A stretch of 64,000 nt of DNA from Mycobacterium sp. 852013-51886_SCH5428379 (GTDB lineage: Bacteria > Actinomycetota > Actinomycetes > Mycobacteriales > Mycobacteriaceae): NCBI RefSeq assembly GCF_001665575.1, contig NZ_LZSU01000050.1:1-64000 (forward strand). The letters run 5' to 3'. Every line of letters starts with the position of its first letter. Position 1 is the stretch's first letter. Both the position numbers and the translations under genes were made by a program. The notes under the pieces were generated by a model. That model made no database searches. It was not told where the DNA came from and worked only from the letters and a program-made list of their open reading frames with translations. Shown here one piece after another: positions 34,236-42,818 of the stretch.

Positions 34236-36052
34236 GCAGCCGGCCCCGTGATCCCGTGCCGCTGCAGCCACAGCTCCAGCAGCGCGATCTGCCACAACTC
34301 GTTGCCGCGCAACGGGGTCAGCTTCCCGTTGGGGTCGGCGAGCAGCCGCTCCACCGCGTCGGGCCGGAACAGGTCGCGCTCCTTGGCCGCCGGCGTGAAC
34401 AGCGCGTCGCGGACCAGATCCAGATACGGGCCTTCCAGATGTGTCAGCGCGGGCACCGGGAAGTACCCCTTCGGACGGTCGATCACCTCGGCCGGGATCA
34501 CCCGGCGCGCCGCCTCTTTCAGCACACCCTTGCCGCCCTGTGCGGTCTTGTACTCGGGCGGGCAGGTGGCGGCCAGCTCGACCAGTTCGTGGTCGAGGAA
34601 CGGCACCCGGCCCTCGAGTCCCCACGCCATCGTCATGTTGTCGACCCGTTTGACCGGGTCGTCGACGAGCATGACCATCGTGTCGAGCCGCAGCGCCCGG
34701 TCCACCCCGGTCTCGGCGCCTGCGCGCGCGAAGTGTTCGGTGACGAACCGTCCGCTCGGATCCCCGTCGGTGAAGTACGGCGGGGTGACCAGCCCACGGA
34801 GCTCGTCGGGACCGCGGTCGAAGAAGGCGCCGCGATAGCTGCGCACCGACCCGTCGACGGACGCGGCACCGGGTTCGGCCATCGGTGGATACCAGTGGTA
34901 GCCGGCGAACACCTCGTCGGCGCCCTGGCCGGACTGCACCACCTTGACGTGTTTGGCGACCTCCTGGCTGAGCAGGTAGAACGCCACGCAGTCGTGGCTG
35001 ACCATCGGTTCGCTCATCGCGCCGATCGCCCCGTCGAGCGCGGGGAGCATGCGGGCGGTGTCGATCCGGATCTGGTGGTGGTCGGTTCCGAACCGCGACG
35101 CGACGATGTCGGAGTACTTGAATTCGTCGCCGGCCACACCGTTGACCGATTCGAAGCCGATCGAGAACGTCTGCAACCCGGATTGCCCGGCCTCGGCGAG
35201 CAGGCCGACGATCAAGCTGGAATCGACGCCGCCGGACAGCAGGCACCCGACCGGCACGTCGGCCACCAGGCGCCGCTCGACGGCGCGGCGCAGCGCGGCG
35301 AGCACCGCGTCCTCCCAGTCCTGCGCCGACCAGTCCGCGCGGTCGGCCTGCCGGGTGAAATCGGGGGTCCAGTACGTGGTGGTCACCGGTGTGCGGTAGC
35401 CGCCGTGCCCGTCGGGCTCGATCGCGACCAGCGACGCCGGCGGCACCTTCTTGACGCCGCGCAGGATCGTCAGCGGCGGTGGCACCACCGAGTGAAAGCT
35501 CAGGTAGTGGTGCAGGGCGACCGGGTCGATCCGGGTGTCGACACCGCCGCCGGCCACCAGTGCCGGCAGCGACGAGGCGAACCGGATGCGGTGCGCGTCC
35601 TCGCTGATGTAGAGCGGTTTGATGCCCAGCCGGTCCCGGCCCAGCAGCACCCGGCCGCTGTCGCGTTCGACGATGGCGAACGCGAACATGCCGTACAGGC
35701 GGTCGACGAAACGGTCGCCCCAGTGGTGATAGGCCTTGAGCAGCACCTCGGTGTCGCTCGTGCTGAAGAAGCGGTATCCGTGCCCGGACAGCTCCGTGCG
35801 GAGTTCCTGATAGTTGTAGATGCAGCCGTTCCAGGCGATCGACAACCCGAGATCGGCGTCGACCATCGGCTGACCGCCGGCCTCCGACAGATCGATGATC
35901 TTGAGGCGGCGGTGGCCCAGGGCCACGGACCGCTGCGCCCAGACACCCGCACCGTCGGGGCCGCGCGGGGTCAACGCCTCGGCCATTGCCGAGACTGCCG
36001 TCAGATCCGGGGTTCTGCCGTCGAGGCGCACCTCACCGGTGGCTCCACACAT
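34232..36052 (-). CDS. asnO: N-acetylglutaminylglutamine amidotransferase
   Basis: 606 residues, asparagine-synthetase-like. The N-terminal Ntn glutaminase domain begins with the catalytic Cys2 (MCGATGEVRL), with RGPDGAGVW and AWNGCIYNYQELR. The synthetase domain has the PPi loop LLSGGVDSSLIVGLL, then SQGADEVFAGYHWYPP, the NAGGN-type variant, and DNMTMAWGLEGRVPFLDHELVE. With the next gene it makes the amidated dipeptide NAGGN, an osmoprotectant. TAGGGT lies 7 bases before ATG without a Shine-Dalgarno, suggesting leaderless transcription. The M42 peptidase gene often found with this pair is absent here. Confidence 0.9.
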   Translation of the reverse strand: MCGATGEVRLDGRTPDLTAVSAMAEALTPRGPDGAGVWAQRSVALGHRRLKIIDLSEAGGQPMVDADLGLSIAWNGCIYNYQELRTELSGHGYRFFSTSDTEVLLKAYHHWGDRFVDRLYGMFAFAIVERDSGRVLLGRDRLGIKPLYISEDAHRIRFASSLPALVAGGGVDTRIDPVALHHYLSFHSVVPPPLTILRGVKKVPPASLVAIEPDGHGGYRTPVTTTYWTPDFTRQADRADWSAQDWEDAVLAALRRAVERRLVADVPVGCLLSGGVDSSLIVGLLAEAGQSGLQTFSIGFESVNGVAGDEFKYSDIVASRFGTDHHQIRIDTARMLPALDGAIGAMSEPMVSHDCVAFYLLSQEVAKHVKVVQSGQGADEVFAGYHWYPPMAEPGAASVDGSVRSYRGAFFDRGPDELRGLVTPPYFTDGDPSGRFVTEHFARAGAETGVDRALRLDTMVMLVDDPVKRVDNMTMAWGLEGRVPFLDHELVELAATCPPEYKTAQGGKGVLKEAARRVIPAEVIDRPKGYFPVPALTHLEGPYLDLVRDALFTPAAKERDLFRPDAVERLLADPNGKLTPLRGNELWQIALLELWLQRHGITGPAA

Positions 36053-36059
36053 CGGTCAA

Positions 36060-36065
36060 ACCCTA
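36060..36065 (-). promoter_or_regulatory. -10 element of asnO-ngg
   Basis: TAGGGT on the minus strand, 7 bases before the ATG, no Shine-Dalgarno. Confidence 0.4.
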
Positions 36066-36246
36066 CCGCTGACGGACCGGGAGCGGGCGGCGGAGGGGTG
36101 AAGGGTCACCCGCAGGGTCGGAGTCTGGCTGAGAATCCTGGTGAACACCCCGCGGGGGTACCCCCGGCACGGCGGGTTAAGCCCGTCGATGGTGCAGCTC
36201 ACAACCCGCATTCCCCGGGTTGGCGTGCGAAGCGCGGGTGAGGCGC

Positions 36247-36275
36247 TAAAGTGCCCAATGGTCGGTTGTCCGACC
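36247..36275 (+). promoter_or_regulatory. glnA4 promoter with 16-bp palindrome at the transcript start
   Basis: TAAAGT (36247-36252) is a plausible -10. Immediately downstream, GGTCGG-TTGT-CCGACC (36260-36275) is a perfect inverted repeat with a 4-base centre, about 42 bases before the glnA4 ATG. A regulator bound there would block initiation. The GntR-type protein encoded at the end of the operon is the obvious candidate. Confidence 0.55.
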
Positions 36276-36317
36276 TTTGCGGCAGACGTGCAGCATTCAG
36301 ACGAGGAAGGTCCTGCG

Positions 36318-37685
36318 ATGACCACCAACCCCGGCATCCTCTCGAAGTCCGACCTCGAGCAACGTGTGGCCGACGGCGACATCGACACCGTCATCGTCGG
36401 GTTCACCGATATGCAGGGCAGGCTCGTCGGTAAGCGCATCTCCGCCCGGCTGTTCGTCGACGACGTAGCCGCCCACGGCGCGGAGTGCTGCAACTACCTG
36501 CTGACCGTCGACGTGGAGAACAACACCGTCGACGGCTATGCGATGACGAGCTGGGAGACCGGCTACGGCGACATGGTGATGACGCCCGACTTCGACACGC
36601 TGCGCCTGCTGCCGTGGCTGCCCGGCACCGCGCTGGTGATGGCGGATCTGTCGTGGACGGACGGCAGGCCGGTGACGCAAGCCCCGCGCAGCATCCTCAA
36701 CCGGCAGATCGACCGGCTGTCGGAGAAGGGGCTGGTGCCCTACGCCGCCACCGAACTCGAGTTCATGGTGTTCGACGACAACTATCGCGCGGCATGGGCG
36801 GCCGGCTACAAGGGCCTCACGCCGGCGACCGACTACAACATCGACTACGCGATGCTGGCCTCCACCCGGATGGAGCCGCTGCTGCGCGACATCCGTCTCG
36901 GCATGGACGGCGCCGGCATGTACTGCGAGGGCGTCAAGGGCGAGTGCAACCTCGGTCAGCAGGAGATCGGCTTCCGCTACGACCATGCGCGCGCCACCTG
37001 CGACAACCACACCATCTACAAGAACGGCGCCAAAGAGATCGCCGACCAGCACGGTAAGAGCCTGACCTTCATGGCGAAGTTCGACGAGCGCGAGGGCAAC
37101 AGCTGCCACATCCACATCTCGCTGCAGGGTGAAGACGGCACTCCGGTGTTCGCCGATCCCGACGCCGAGGACGGGATGACGGCGCTGTTCCGGAGCTTCA
37201 TCGCCGGCCAGATCGCCACGATGCGCGAGTTGAGCCTGTGCTATGCACCGAACATCAACTCCTACAAGCGATTCGCCGACGGCAGCTTCGCCCCGACGGC
37301 GATCGCCTGGGGGTTCGACAACCGCACGTGCGCGTTGCGCGTGGTGGGTAAGGGGCCGGCGATGCGGATGGAGAACCGCGCGCCCGGGGGCGACGTCAAC
37401 CAGTTCCTGGCGGTGTCGGCATTGATCGCCGGCGGCCTCTACGGGATCGAGAACTCACTCGAATTGCCCGAGGCCCTGGAGGGCAATGCGTACACCAGTG
37501 GCGCCGAACGGTTGCCGACGACGCTGGCCGAGGCGGCCGATCTGTTCGACAAGTCCCAGATCGCGCGGGACGCGTTCGGCGACGAGGTCGTCGACCACTA
37601 TGTGCACTACGCGCGCGTCGAGGTCAAGGCATTCAACGCGGCGGTGACGGACTGGGAGCGGGTGCGTGGCTTCGAGCGACTCTAA
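36318..37685 (+). CDS. glnA4: glutamine-synthetase-like gamma-glutamyl amine ligase (GlnA4-like)
   Basis: 455 residues. Glutamine synthetase fold, with VGFTDMQGRLVGKRI, TELEFMVF (metal Glu), GMYCEGVKGECNLGQQEIGFRY (metal Glu pair), KFDEREGNSCHIHISL (metal His) and RMENRAPGGDVNQFLA (metal Glu). These are the ammonia-independent, type III-like homologues, which in actinomycetes ligate glutamate to mono- or polyamines. ATG 36318 has GAGGAAGG 8 bases upstream. The neighbours (gamma-glutamyl hydrolase, aldehyde dehydrogenase) support amine catabolism rather than glutamine supply. The exact amine is unknown. Confidence 0.9.
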   Translation: MTTNPGILSKSDLEQRVADGDIDTVIVGFTDMQGRLVGKRISARLFVDDVAAHGAECCNYLLTVDVENNTVDGYAMTSWETGYGDMVMTPDFDTLRLLPWLPGTALVMADLSWTDGRPVTQAPRSILNRQIDRLSEKGLVPYAATELEFMVFDDNYRAAWAAGYKGLTPATDYNIDYAMLASTRMEPLLRDIRLGMDGAGMYCEGVKGECNLGQQEIGFRYDHARATCDNHTIYKNGAKEIADQHGKSLTFMAKFDEREGNSCHIHISLQGEDGTPVFADPDAEDGMTALFRSFIAGQIATMRELSLCYAPNINSYKRFADGSFAPTAIAWGFDNRTCALRVVGKGPAMRMENRAPGGDVNQFLAVSALIAGGLYGIENSLELPEALEGNAYTSGAERLPTTLAEAADLFDKSQIARDAFGDEVVDHYVHYARVEVKAFNAAVTDWERVRGFERL

Positions 37686-38478
37686 TCCGACCCCCGGGTC
37701 GCTTCGCTCCTGCCCCCAGGGTGATCCGACCCCGGCGGTGCGCCCTGTCCTGGGCATGACGACCTACCTCCAACAGGCGCAGACGGGGGTGTGGGATGTC
37801 CACGCCAGCTTCTTGCCGGCGATCTACTTCCAGGGCGTCAACCTCGCCGGCGGCGTGGCGGTACTGCTGCCGCCGCAACCCGTCGAGACCAGCGAGGCCA
37901 CCCGGATTCTGGACGGCCTCGACGGGTTGATCCTCACCGGCGGCAAGGACGTCGACCCGTGCCGCTACGGCCAGCAGCCGCACCCGACCACCGACGAGCC
38001 CGACCGGGTGCGCGACGCGTGGGAGTTCGCCCTGCTCGAGGAGGCGCTGCGCCGCCGGCTGCCGGTGCTCGGGATCTGCCGTGGCGCACAGGTTCTCAAC
38101 GTGGCCCTGGGCGGCACCCTGCACCAGCACCTGCCCGACGTCATCGGCCACACCCACCATCAGCGGGGTAACGCCGTGTTCGGGACGTCGTCGGTGCGCA
38201 CCGAACCCGGCAGCCTGCTGGCGTCGCTGATCGGCCAGGAGTCCGACGCCCAGTGCTACCACCACCAGGCAATCGATCGCCTCGGCGACGGACTCGTCGT
38301 CACCGCGCGCGACGGCGACGGTGTGATCGAGGCCGTCGAGTTCGATCAGCGGGACCACCCCGGCAGTTGGGTCCTGGGCGTGCAGTGGCACCCCGAGGAG
38401 CGGCTCGACGATCTCCGGCTGTTCGCCGGAATCGTCCATGCAGCAGGGCAATACGCGATGGAAAGGGTACGTGCTTGA
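37666..38478 (+). CDS. gamma-glutamyl-GABA hydrolase-like class I glutaminase (PuuD-like)
   Basis: 270 residues from GTG 37666, which overlaps glnA4 by 20 bases; GTG 37738 is an alternative start with 246 residues. Peptidase C26 fold: ILTGGKDVDPCRYGQQPH, LPVLGICRGAQVLNVALGGTLHQ with the nucleophilic Cys, and LGVQWHPEERLDD with the His. It should cleave the gamma-glutamyl product after oxidation of the amine. Residues 5-25 (SNPTPGSLRSCPQGDPTP) are low complexity, recalling a repetitive N-terminus in the M. tuberculosis homologue. Confidence 0.87.
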   Translation: MASSDSNPTPGSLRSCPQGDPTPAVRPVLGMTTYLQQAQTGVWDVHASFLPAIYFQGVNLAGGVAVLLPPQPVETSEATRILDGLDGLILTGGKDVDPCRYGQQPHPTTDEPDRVRDAWEFALLEEALRRRLPVLGICRGAQVLNVALGGTLHQHLPDVIGHTHHQRGNAVFGTSSVRTEPGSLLASLIGQESDAQCYHHQAIDRLGDGLVVTARDGDGVIEAVEFDQRDHPGSWVLGVQWHPEERLDDLRLFAGIVHAAGQYAMERVRA

Positions 38479-39854
38479 CCACCAGCGATGTGATCAACCC
38501 GGCGACTGAGGAGGTGCTGCGCACGGTCGACCTCGTCGACGTCGACGGGGTCGACGACGCCGTCGCGCGCGCACTGTCGGCGCAGCGGGCGTGGGCCCGG
38601 CGGGCGCCCGCCGAACGCGCTGCGGCACTGCGCGATTTCGCCGCCGCGGTCGACGCCCACGTCGACGAGCTCGCCGCGCTGGAGGTCGCGAACTCCGGGC
38701 ACCCGATCGGCAACGCCGAATGGGAGGCCGGCCACGTCCGCGATGTGCTGCAGTACTACTCGGCCAGCCCGGAACGGCTGACCGGCAGCCAGATCCCGGT
38801 GGCCGGCGGTCTCGACGTGACGTTCCACGAGCCGCTCGGTGTGGTCGGGGTGATCACCCCGTGGAACTTTCCGATGACCATCGCGGCGTGGGGATTCGCG
38901 CCGGCGCTCGCGGCGGGTAACGCCGTGGTGCTCAAACCGGCCGAGTGGACGCCGCTGACGACGATCCGCCTCGGTGAGCTGGCGCTGGAATCCGGGCTGC
39001 CCGAGGGGTTGTTCCAGGTGCTTCCCGGCCGCGGCTCGGTGGTCGGTGACCGCTTCGTCACCCACCCGGATGTCCGCAAGATCGTGTTCACCGGTTCGAC
39101 CGAGGTCGGCAAGCACGTCATGGCCGGCGCCGCAGCCCAGGTCAAGCGGGTCACCCTCGAACTTGGCGGCAAGAGCGCCAACATCATCTTCGACGACTGC
39201 GATCTCGAGCGCGCCGCGGCGACCGCACCGTACGGCGTATTCGACAACGCGGGTCAGGATTGCTGCGCCCGCAGCCGAATCCTCGTGCAGCGCAACATCT
39301 ACGACCGCTTCATGGAAATGCTCGAGCCGGCCGTCAAGGGTGTGGTCGTCGGTGACCCCGCCGCACGCGACACCGAGATGGGCCCCCTGGTGTCCGAGAA
39401 GCACCGGCAGTCGGTTGCCTCGTTCGTGCCCGACGACGCCCCGGTGGCGTTCCGCGGCACCGCACCGTCGGGCCCCGGCTACTGGTTCGCCCCGACGGTG
39501 CTCACCCCGTCTCGCACCGACCGCTCCGTGACCGAGGAGATCTTCGGACCCGTGGTGACGGTGCTGCCGTTCGACGACGAAGCCGACGCCATCGCGATCG
39601 CCAACGACACCCCCTACGGTCTGTCCGGTTCGATCTGGACCGAGAACGTGTCGCGTGCGCTGCGGGTGTCGCGCGCCGTGGAAGCCGGGAACCTCTCGGT
39701 GAATTCGCATTCCTCGGTGCGCTACAGCACCCCGTTCGGCGGCTTCAAGCAGTCCGGTCTAGGCCGCGAGCTCGGACCCGACGCCCCCCTGTCCTTCACG
39801 GAGACGAAGAACGTCTTCATCTCAGTTCCAGACGCGATCGGAGACAATGCATGA
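38475..39854 (+). CDS. aldC: aldehyde dehydrogenase (AldC-like)
   Basis: 459 residues. The start is TTG 38475: GAAAGGG lies 7 bases upstream and the TTGA overlaps the preceding stop. Motifs: GVITPWNFPMTIAAWGFAPALAAGN, FTGSTEVGKHVMAGAA (NAD loop), LELGGKSANIIF (catalytic Glu), GQDCCARSRILVQ (catalytic Cys), and EEIFGPVVTVLPF. It oxidises an aldehyde to acid with NAD(P)+, here probably the gamma-glutamyl amino-aldehyde formed from the ligated amine. Overlaps the SDR start by 4 bases. Confidence 0.92.
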   Translation: MTTSDVINPATEEVLRTVDLVDVDGVDDAVARALSAQRAWARRAPAERAAALRDFAAAVDAHVDELAALEVANSGHPIGNAEWEAGHVRDVLQYYSASPERLTGSQIPVAGGLDVTFHEPLGVVGVITPWNFPMTIAAWGFAPALAAGNAVVLKPAEWTPLTTIRLGELALESGLPEGLFQVLPGRGSVVGDRFVTHPDVRKIVFTGSTEVGKHVMAGAAAQVKRVTLELGGKSANIIFDDCDLERAAATAPYGVFDNAGQDCCARSRILVQRNIYDRFMEMLEPAVKGVVVGDPAARDTEMGPLVSEKHRQSVASFVPDDAPVAFRGTAPSGPGYWFAPTVLTPSRTDRSVTEEIFGPVVTVLPFDDEADAIAIANDTPYGLSGSIWTENVSRALRVSRAVEAGNLSVNSHSSVRYSTPFGGFKQSGLGRELGPDAPLSFTETKNVFISVPDAIGDNA

Positions 39855-40639
39855 CCCCCTCCCGGGTTGACCTGACCCAGCGCCTCGCGGGCAAGGTCGC
39901 CGTGATCACCGGCGGCGCCAGTGGGATCGGGCTGGCCACCGCCAAACGGATGAAGGCCGAGGGCGCCACGATCGTCATCGGCGACATCGACCCGGCCACC
40001 GGTAAGACCGTGGCCGACGACCTCAACGGCACGTTCGTCCCGGTCGACGTCGCCGATCCGGTCGCCGTCGACGCGCTGTTCGACACCGCCGCCGAGACCT
40101 ACGGTTCGGTGGACATCGCGTTCAACAACGCCGGCATCAGCCCGCCCGATGACGATCTGATCGAGAACACCGGCATCGACGCGTGGCAGCGGGTCCAGGA
40201 CATCAACCTCAAGTCGGTGTTCCTGTGCTGCAAGGCCGCACTGCGCCACATGGTTCCGCAACAGAAGGGCGCGATCATCAACACCGCGTCGTTCGTCGCG
40301 GTCATGGGATCGGCGACCTCGCAGATCTCCTACACCGCCTCCAAGGGCGGCGTGCTGGCGATGTCACGCGAACTCGGGGTGCAGTACGCCCGCCAGGGCA
40401 TTCGGGTCAACGCGCTGTGCCCCGGACCGGTGAACACCCCGTTGCTGCAGGAGTTGTTCGCCAAGGACCCGGAACGCGCCGCTCGCCGGCTCGTGCACGT
40501 CCCGCTCGGTCGGTTCGCCGAACCGGAGGAGCTCGCGGCCGCGGTGGCGTTCCTGGCCAGCGACGACTCGTCGTTCATCACCGGTTCGTCGTTCCTGGTC
40601 GACGGTGGCATCAGCTCGGCCTACGTGACGCCGCTGTAG
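39851..40639 (+). CDS. SDR-family oxidoreductase (Rv2857c-like)
   Basis: 262 residues. Classical short-chain dehydrogenase: the cofactor motif VITGGASGIGLATAKRM, Asp in IGDIDPAT suggesting NAD rather than NADP, FNNAGISPP, and the active site with Ser in QISYTASKGGVLAMSREL (YxxxK). C-terminal GRFAEPEELAAAVAFLASDDSSFITGSSFLVDGG. Substrate uncertain; as the fourth gene of the operon it may oxidise the amino-alcohol or reduce the aldehyde. Overlaps the aldC stop as ATGA. Confidence 0.9.
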   Translation: MTPSRVDLTQRLAGKVAVITGGASGIGLATAKRMKAEGATIVIGDIDPATGKTVADDLNGTFVPVDVADPVAVDALFDTAAETYGSVDIAFNNAGISPPDDDLIENTGIDAWQRVQDINLKSVFLCCKAALRHMVPQQKGAIINTASFVAVMGSATSQISYTASKGGVLAMSRELGVQYARQGIRVNALCPGPVNTPLLQELFAKDPERAARRLVHVPLGRFAEPEELAAAVAFLASDDSSFITGSSFLVDGGISSAYVTPL

Positions 40640-40646
40640 GCCTGTC

Positions 40647-41366
40647 ATGACCGCCGGTCCGGACCAGCCCGCAGGCCAGGCTCTGCTGCGGCCGGTCCGG
40701 CACGGCAACGCGTTCGAGGACACCGTGGGCCGGCTGCTGGCGACGATCCGGCTCGGGGTGTTGGCCCCGGGGGAGTCGTTACCGCCGGAACGGGAACTCG
40801 CCGCGCGCCTCGGCGTCAGCCGTGACACCGTCCGCGAGGCCATCAAATCGCTGGCCGAGGCCGGTTATCTGGTCTCGCGCCGTGGGCGGTACGGCGGCAC
40901 GTTCCTCGCCGAGGAGTTCCCGCGGCGCACCGGCGACGGCGCGGGGCTCACCGCCGATGAGATCGACGACGTCCTGCGTCTGCGCGCGATCCTGGAGGCC
41001 GGCGCGGCCAGGGCGGCGGCGCTGCGCACCCTGACCGGGGCGCAGCGCGAGGAGCTGCGGACGCGTCTCGAGGACGTGCGGACCGCGGCGCCCGACGACT
41101 ACCGACGGCTCGACTCGCGTCTGCACCTGGCGATCGCGGAGGCTGCGGGCGTGCCGTCGCTGGTACCGCTGGTGGCGGAGAACCGCATGCGACTCAACAC
41201 CATGCTCGAACGTATTCCGCTGCTGCGGCGCAACATCATCCACTCCGACGAACAGCACGAGGCGATCGTGGCCGCGATCCTCGCCGGCGACGCGGAAGCG
41301 GCCGAATCGTCGATGCGCGACCACGTCGCCGGATCCAGCGCCCTGCTGCACGGCTTCCTGGACTAG
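40647..41366 (+). CDS. FadR/FCD-family GntR transcriptional regulator
   Basis: 239 residues. N-terminal winged helix (about 20-90) with LPPERELAARLGVSRDTVREAIKSLAEAGYLVSRRGRYGGTFLAEE. C-terminal FCD helical domain (about 105-235) with LRLRAILEAGAARAAA, DYRRLDSRLHLAIAEAAG (metal/ligand His) and DEQHEAIVAAILAGDAEAAESSMRDHV. Last gene of the glnA4 operon, 7 bases after the SDR stop, so it probably controls that operon through the palindrome at its promoter. Ligand unknown. Confidence 0.9.
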   Translation: MTAGPDQPAGQALLRPVRHGNAFEDTVGRLLATIRLGVLAPGESLPPERELAARLGVSRDTVREAIKSLAEAGYLVSRRGRYGGTFLAEEFPRRTGDGAGLTADEIDDVLRLRAILEAGAARAAALRTLTGAQREELRTRLEDVRTAAPDDYRRLDSRLHLAIAEAAGVPSLVPLVAENRMRLNTMLERIPLLRRNIIHSDEQHEAIVAAILAGDAEAAESSMRDHVAGSSALLHGFLD

Positions 41367-41401
41367 CCGAACCAGGCCGACCGGCCACTACATTGGAGGT
41401 C

Positions 41402-41725
41402 GTGACCGAACCGGGGATCGACCTGCGACGCGCGACGTCCGCGCTGTCCGACGTCGATACCGGGGGCTGGGCGCAGCGGTTTGACCTGCTCTCCGATCAG
41501 CACCGTCTAGAGATCCTACTGGTGCTGCACCGCGCGCCCGGCATCTGCGTCGGTGACCTTGCCGCGGCGCTCGACCGGTCGGAGAACGCGGTGTCGCAGG
41601 CGCTGCGGGTGCTGCGCCGGCAGGGCTGGGTGACGTCGACCCGGACCGGTCGGCTCGTCAGCTATCGGCTCGAGGACGACACCGTGCACGATCTGCTGCA
41701 CTGGATCGGCGCGCGGCACGGCTGA
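41402..41725 (+). CDS. ArsR-family metal-sensing repressor (predicted Co/Ni)
   Basis: 107 residues from GTG 41402; TACATT lies 7 bases upstream, a leaderless signal, so I reject the longer frame start at 41393. Winged helix: QRFDLLSDQHRLEILLVLHRAPGICVGDLAAALDRSENAVSQALRVLRRQGWV. The C-terminal helix has DDTVHDLLHWIGARHG; its Asp and His residues are spaced as in the alpha-5 metal site of cobalt/nickel sensors such as NmtR. The following gene set is a cobalt/nickel importer and a palindrome lies between, so it is likely its repressor. Metal identity inferred. Confidence 0.82.
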   Translation: MTEPGIDLRRATSALSDVDTGGWAQRFDLLSDQHRLEILLVLHRAPGICVGDLAAALDRSENAVSQALRVLRRQGWVTSTRTGRLVSYRLEDDTVHDLLHWIGARHG

Positions 41726-41731
41726 CACCGG

Positions 41732-41757
41732 GTCATCTGTTCACGTGGACAGATGAC
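41732..41757 (+). promoter_or_regulatory. 26-bp palindromic operator before cbiM
   Basis: Half-sites GTCATCTGT and ACAGATGAC flank an 8-base centre TCACGTGG; 24 of 26 positions obey the dyad. It spans about -49 to -24 of the predicted cbiM start, covering the -35 region. The upstream ArsR protein is the likely ligand. Confidence 0.7.
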
Positions 41758-41768
41758 AGCACCGGTCC

Positions 41769-41774
41769 TACGCT
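41769..41774 (+). promoter_or_regulatory. -10 element of the cbi operon
   Basis: TACGCT lies 6 bases before ATG 41781 without Shine-Dalgarno, so the transcript probably starts at that codon. The MHMSDG start 21 bases downstream would otherwise fit the family better. Confidence 0.45.
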
Positions 41775-41780
41775 CGGCGG

Positions 41781-42479
41781 ATGGCTGTCAGTCACGTCGC
41801 GATGCACATGAGCGACGGCATCATCAACGCCCCGGTGTCGCTGCTGTTCGGGGTGATCGCCCTCGGCGCGATCGCGTTCAGCGTGGCGCGGGCGCGCGCA
41901 GAACTCGACGAGCGAGCAGTACCGCTGGCCGGTCTGGTGGCGGCGTTCGTCTTCGCCGTGCAGATGGTGAACTTCCCGATCCTGCCCGGGGTCAGCGGAC
42001 ACCTGCTGGGCGGCGCGCTGGCCGCGATCCTGGTCGGCCCCTTCACCGGAGCGCTGTGCCTGGCGATCGTGCTCGTCGTGCAGGCGCTGCTGTTCGCCGA
42101 CGGCGGGGTGAGCGCACTCGGCACCAATATCGTCAACATGAGCGTGATCGGCGTCGCCGCGGGATACGGCACCGCGGTCGTGCTGTACACCGTCGCCCGC
42201 CGCAGATCCGACGTCTCGGTGCCCACCCTCGGCGTGGTGGCTTTCGTTGCCGCCCTAGTCGGAACGGTCTGTGCGGCAATGGGATTCGTGCTCGAATATG
42301 CCATCGGGGGTGCGGGCGGGGTCTCGCTCGGCGCCGTCGCCGGCTTCATGTTCGGCACCCACGTCCTCATCGGCGTGGGGGAGGGACTGATCACCGCCGT
42401 GACGGTGATGGCGGTGGCCCGCGCCAGACCGGATCTGGTGTACCTGCTGCGCGCGTCGCGCCGGGAGGTGGCGGTATGA
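41781..42479 (+). CDS. cbiM: ECF cobalt/nickel transporter substrate-specific component
   Basis: 232 residues, about six or seven membrane helices. The N-terminal metal-binding motif is MHMSDGI at residue 8; in CbiM/NikM proteins this Met-His is the free N-terminus and binds the metal, so ATG 41802 may be the true start. Other motifs: NFPILPGVSGHLLGGALAAILVGPFTGAL, with the conserved His, and GVGEGLITAVTV. The -10 position favours 41781. First gene of a four-gene operon; overlaps the next by 4 bases. Confidence 0.9.
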   Translation: MAVSHVAMHMSDGIINAPVSLLFGVIALGAIAFSVARARAELDERAVPLAGLVAAFVFAVQMVNFPILPGVSGHLLGGALAAILVGPFTGALCLAIVLVVQALLFADGGVSALGTNIVNMSVIGVAAGYGTAVVLYTVARRRSDVSVPTLGVVAFVAALVGTVCAAMGFVLEYAIGGAGGVSLGAVAGFMFGTHVLIGVGEGLITAVTVMAVARARPDLVYLLRASRREVAV

Positions 42480-42817
42480 CCGGCCGACGCTGGTTCTGGG
42501 TGGCGTTCGCGGTGCTCACGCTGCTCATCGCCGGTGGCCTGTCGTCGTTTGCCAGCGCCAGCCCGGACGGTCTGGACGCCACCACGCTGCGGGGCTGCAC
42601 TGTGGTCGAGACCGCCGACGGGGAGGACCTGACCGGGGACTGCATCGCACAGCACGCCACCGAGCACGCGCTGGCCGACTCCCCGCTGGCCGACTACGCC
42701 ATCGGCGGTCACGAGGCGACCGGTGGAGTGGCCGGGGTGATCGGCGTCGCCGTCACCGTCGCGATCGCCGGCGCGCTCTTCTGGCTGATATCGCGGGCCC
42801 GCCGCGGCCGCACCTGA
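42476..42817 (+). CDS. cbiN: PDGLE-domain cobalt transporter component (CbiN-like)
   Basis: 113 residues. Membrane helix near 6-26 (WFWVAFAVLTLLIAGGLSSFA), then SPDGLDATT, the PDGLE motif with a Leu-Asp variant, an extracytoplasmic loop and a second helix near 85-105 ending in RARRGRT. CbiN-type subunits assist metal loading by CbiM. In this position and topology it is the CbiN equivalent. Overlaps cbiM as ATGA and is followed one base later by cbiQ. Confidence 0.85.
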   Translation: MTGRRWFWVAFAVLTLLIAGGLSSFASASPDGLDATTLRGCTVVETADGEDLTGDCIAQHATEHALADSPLADYAIGGHEATGGVAGVIGVAVTVAIAGALFWLISRARRGRT

Positions 42818-42818
42818 C

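Noticed and set aside
34236..35246. Upstream extension of the ngg frame to a 934-codon ORF
   Set aside because: The extension lies over asnO in the same direction, in another frame, and reads as Arg-rich noise; GTG 34235 with overlap is the natural start.
41725..41781. Cobalamin riboswitch before cbiM
   Set aside because: Only 56 bases, no B12-box-like sequence; the palindrome explains regulation better.
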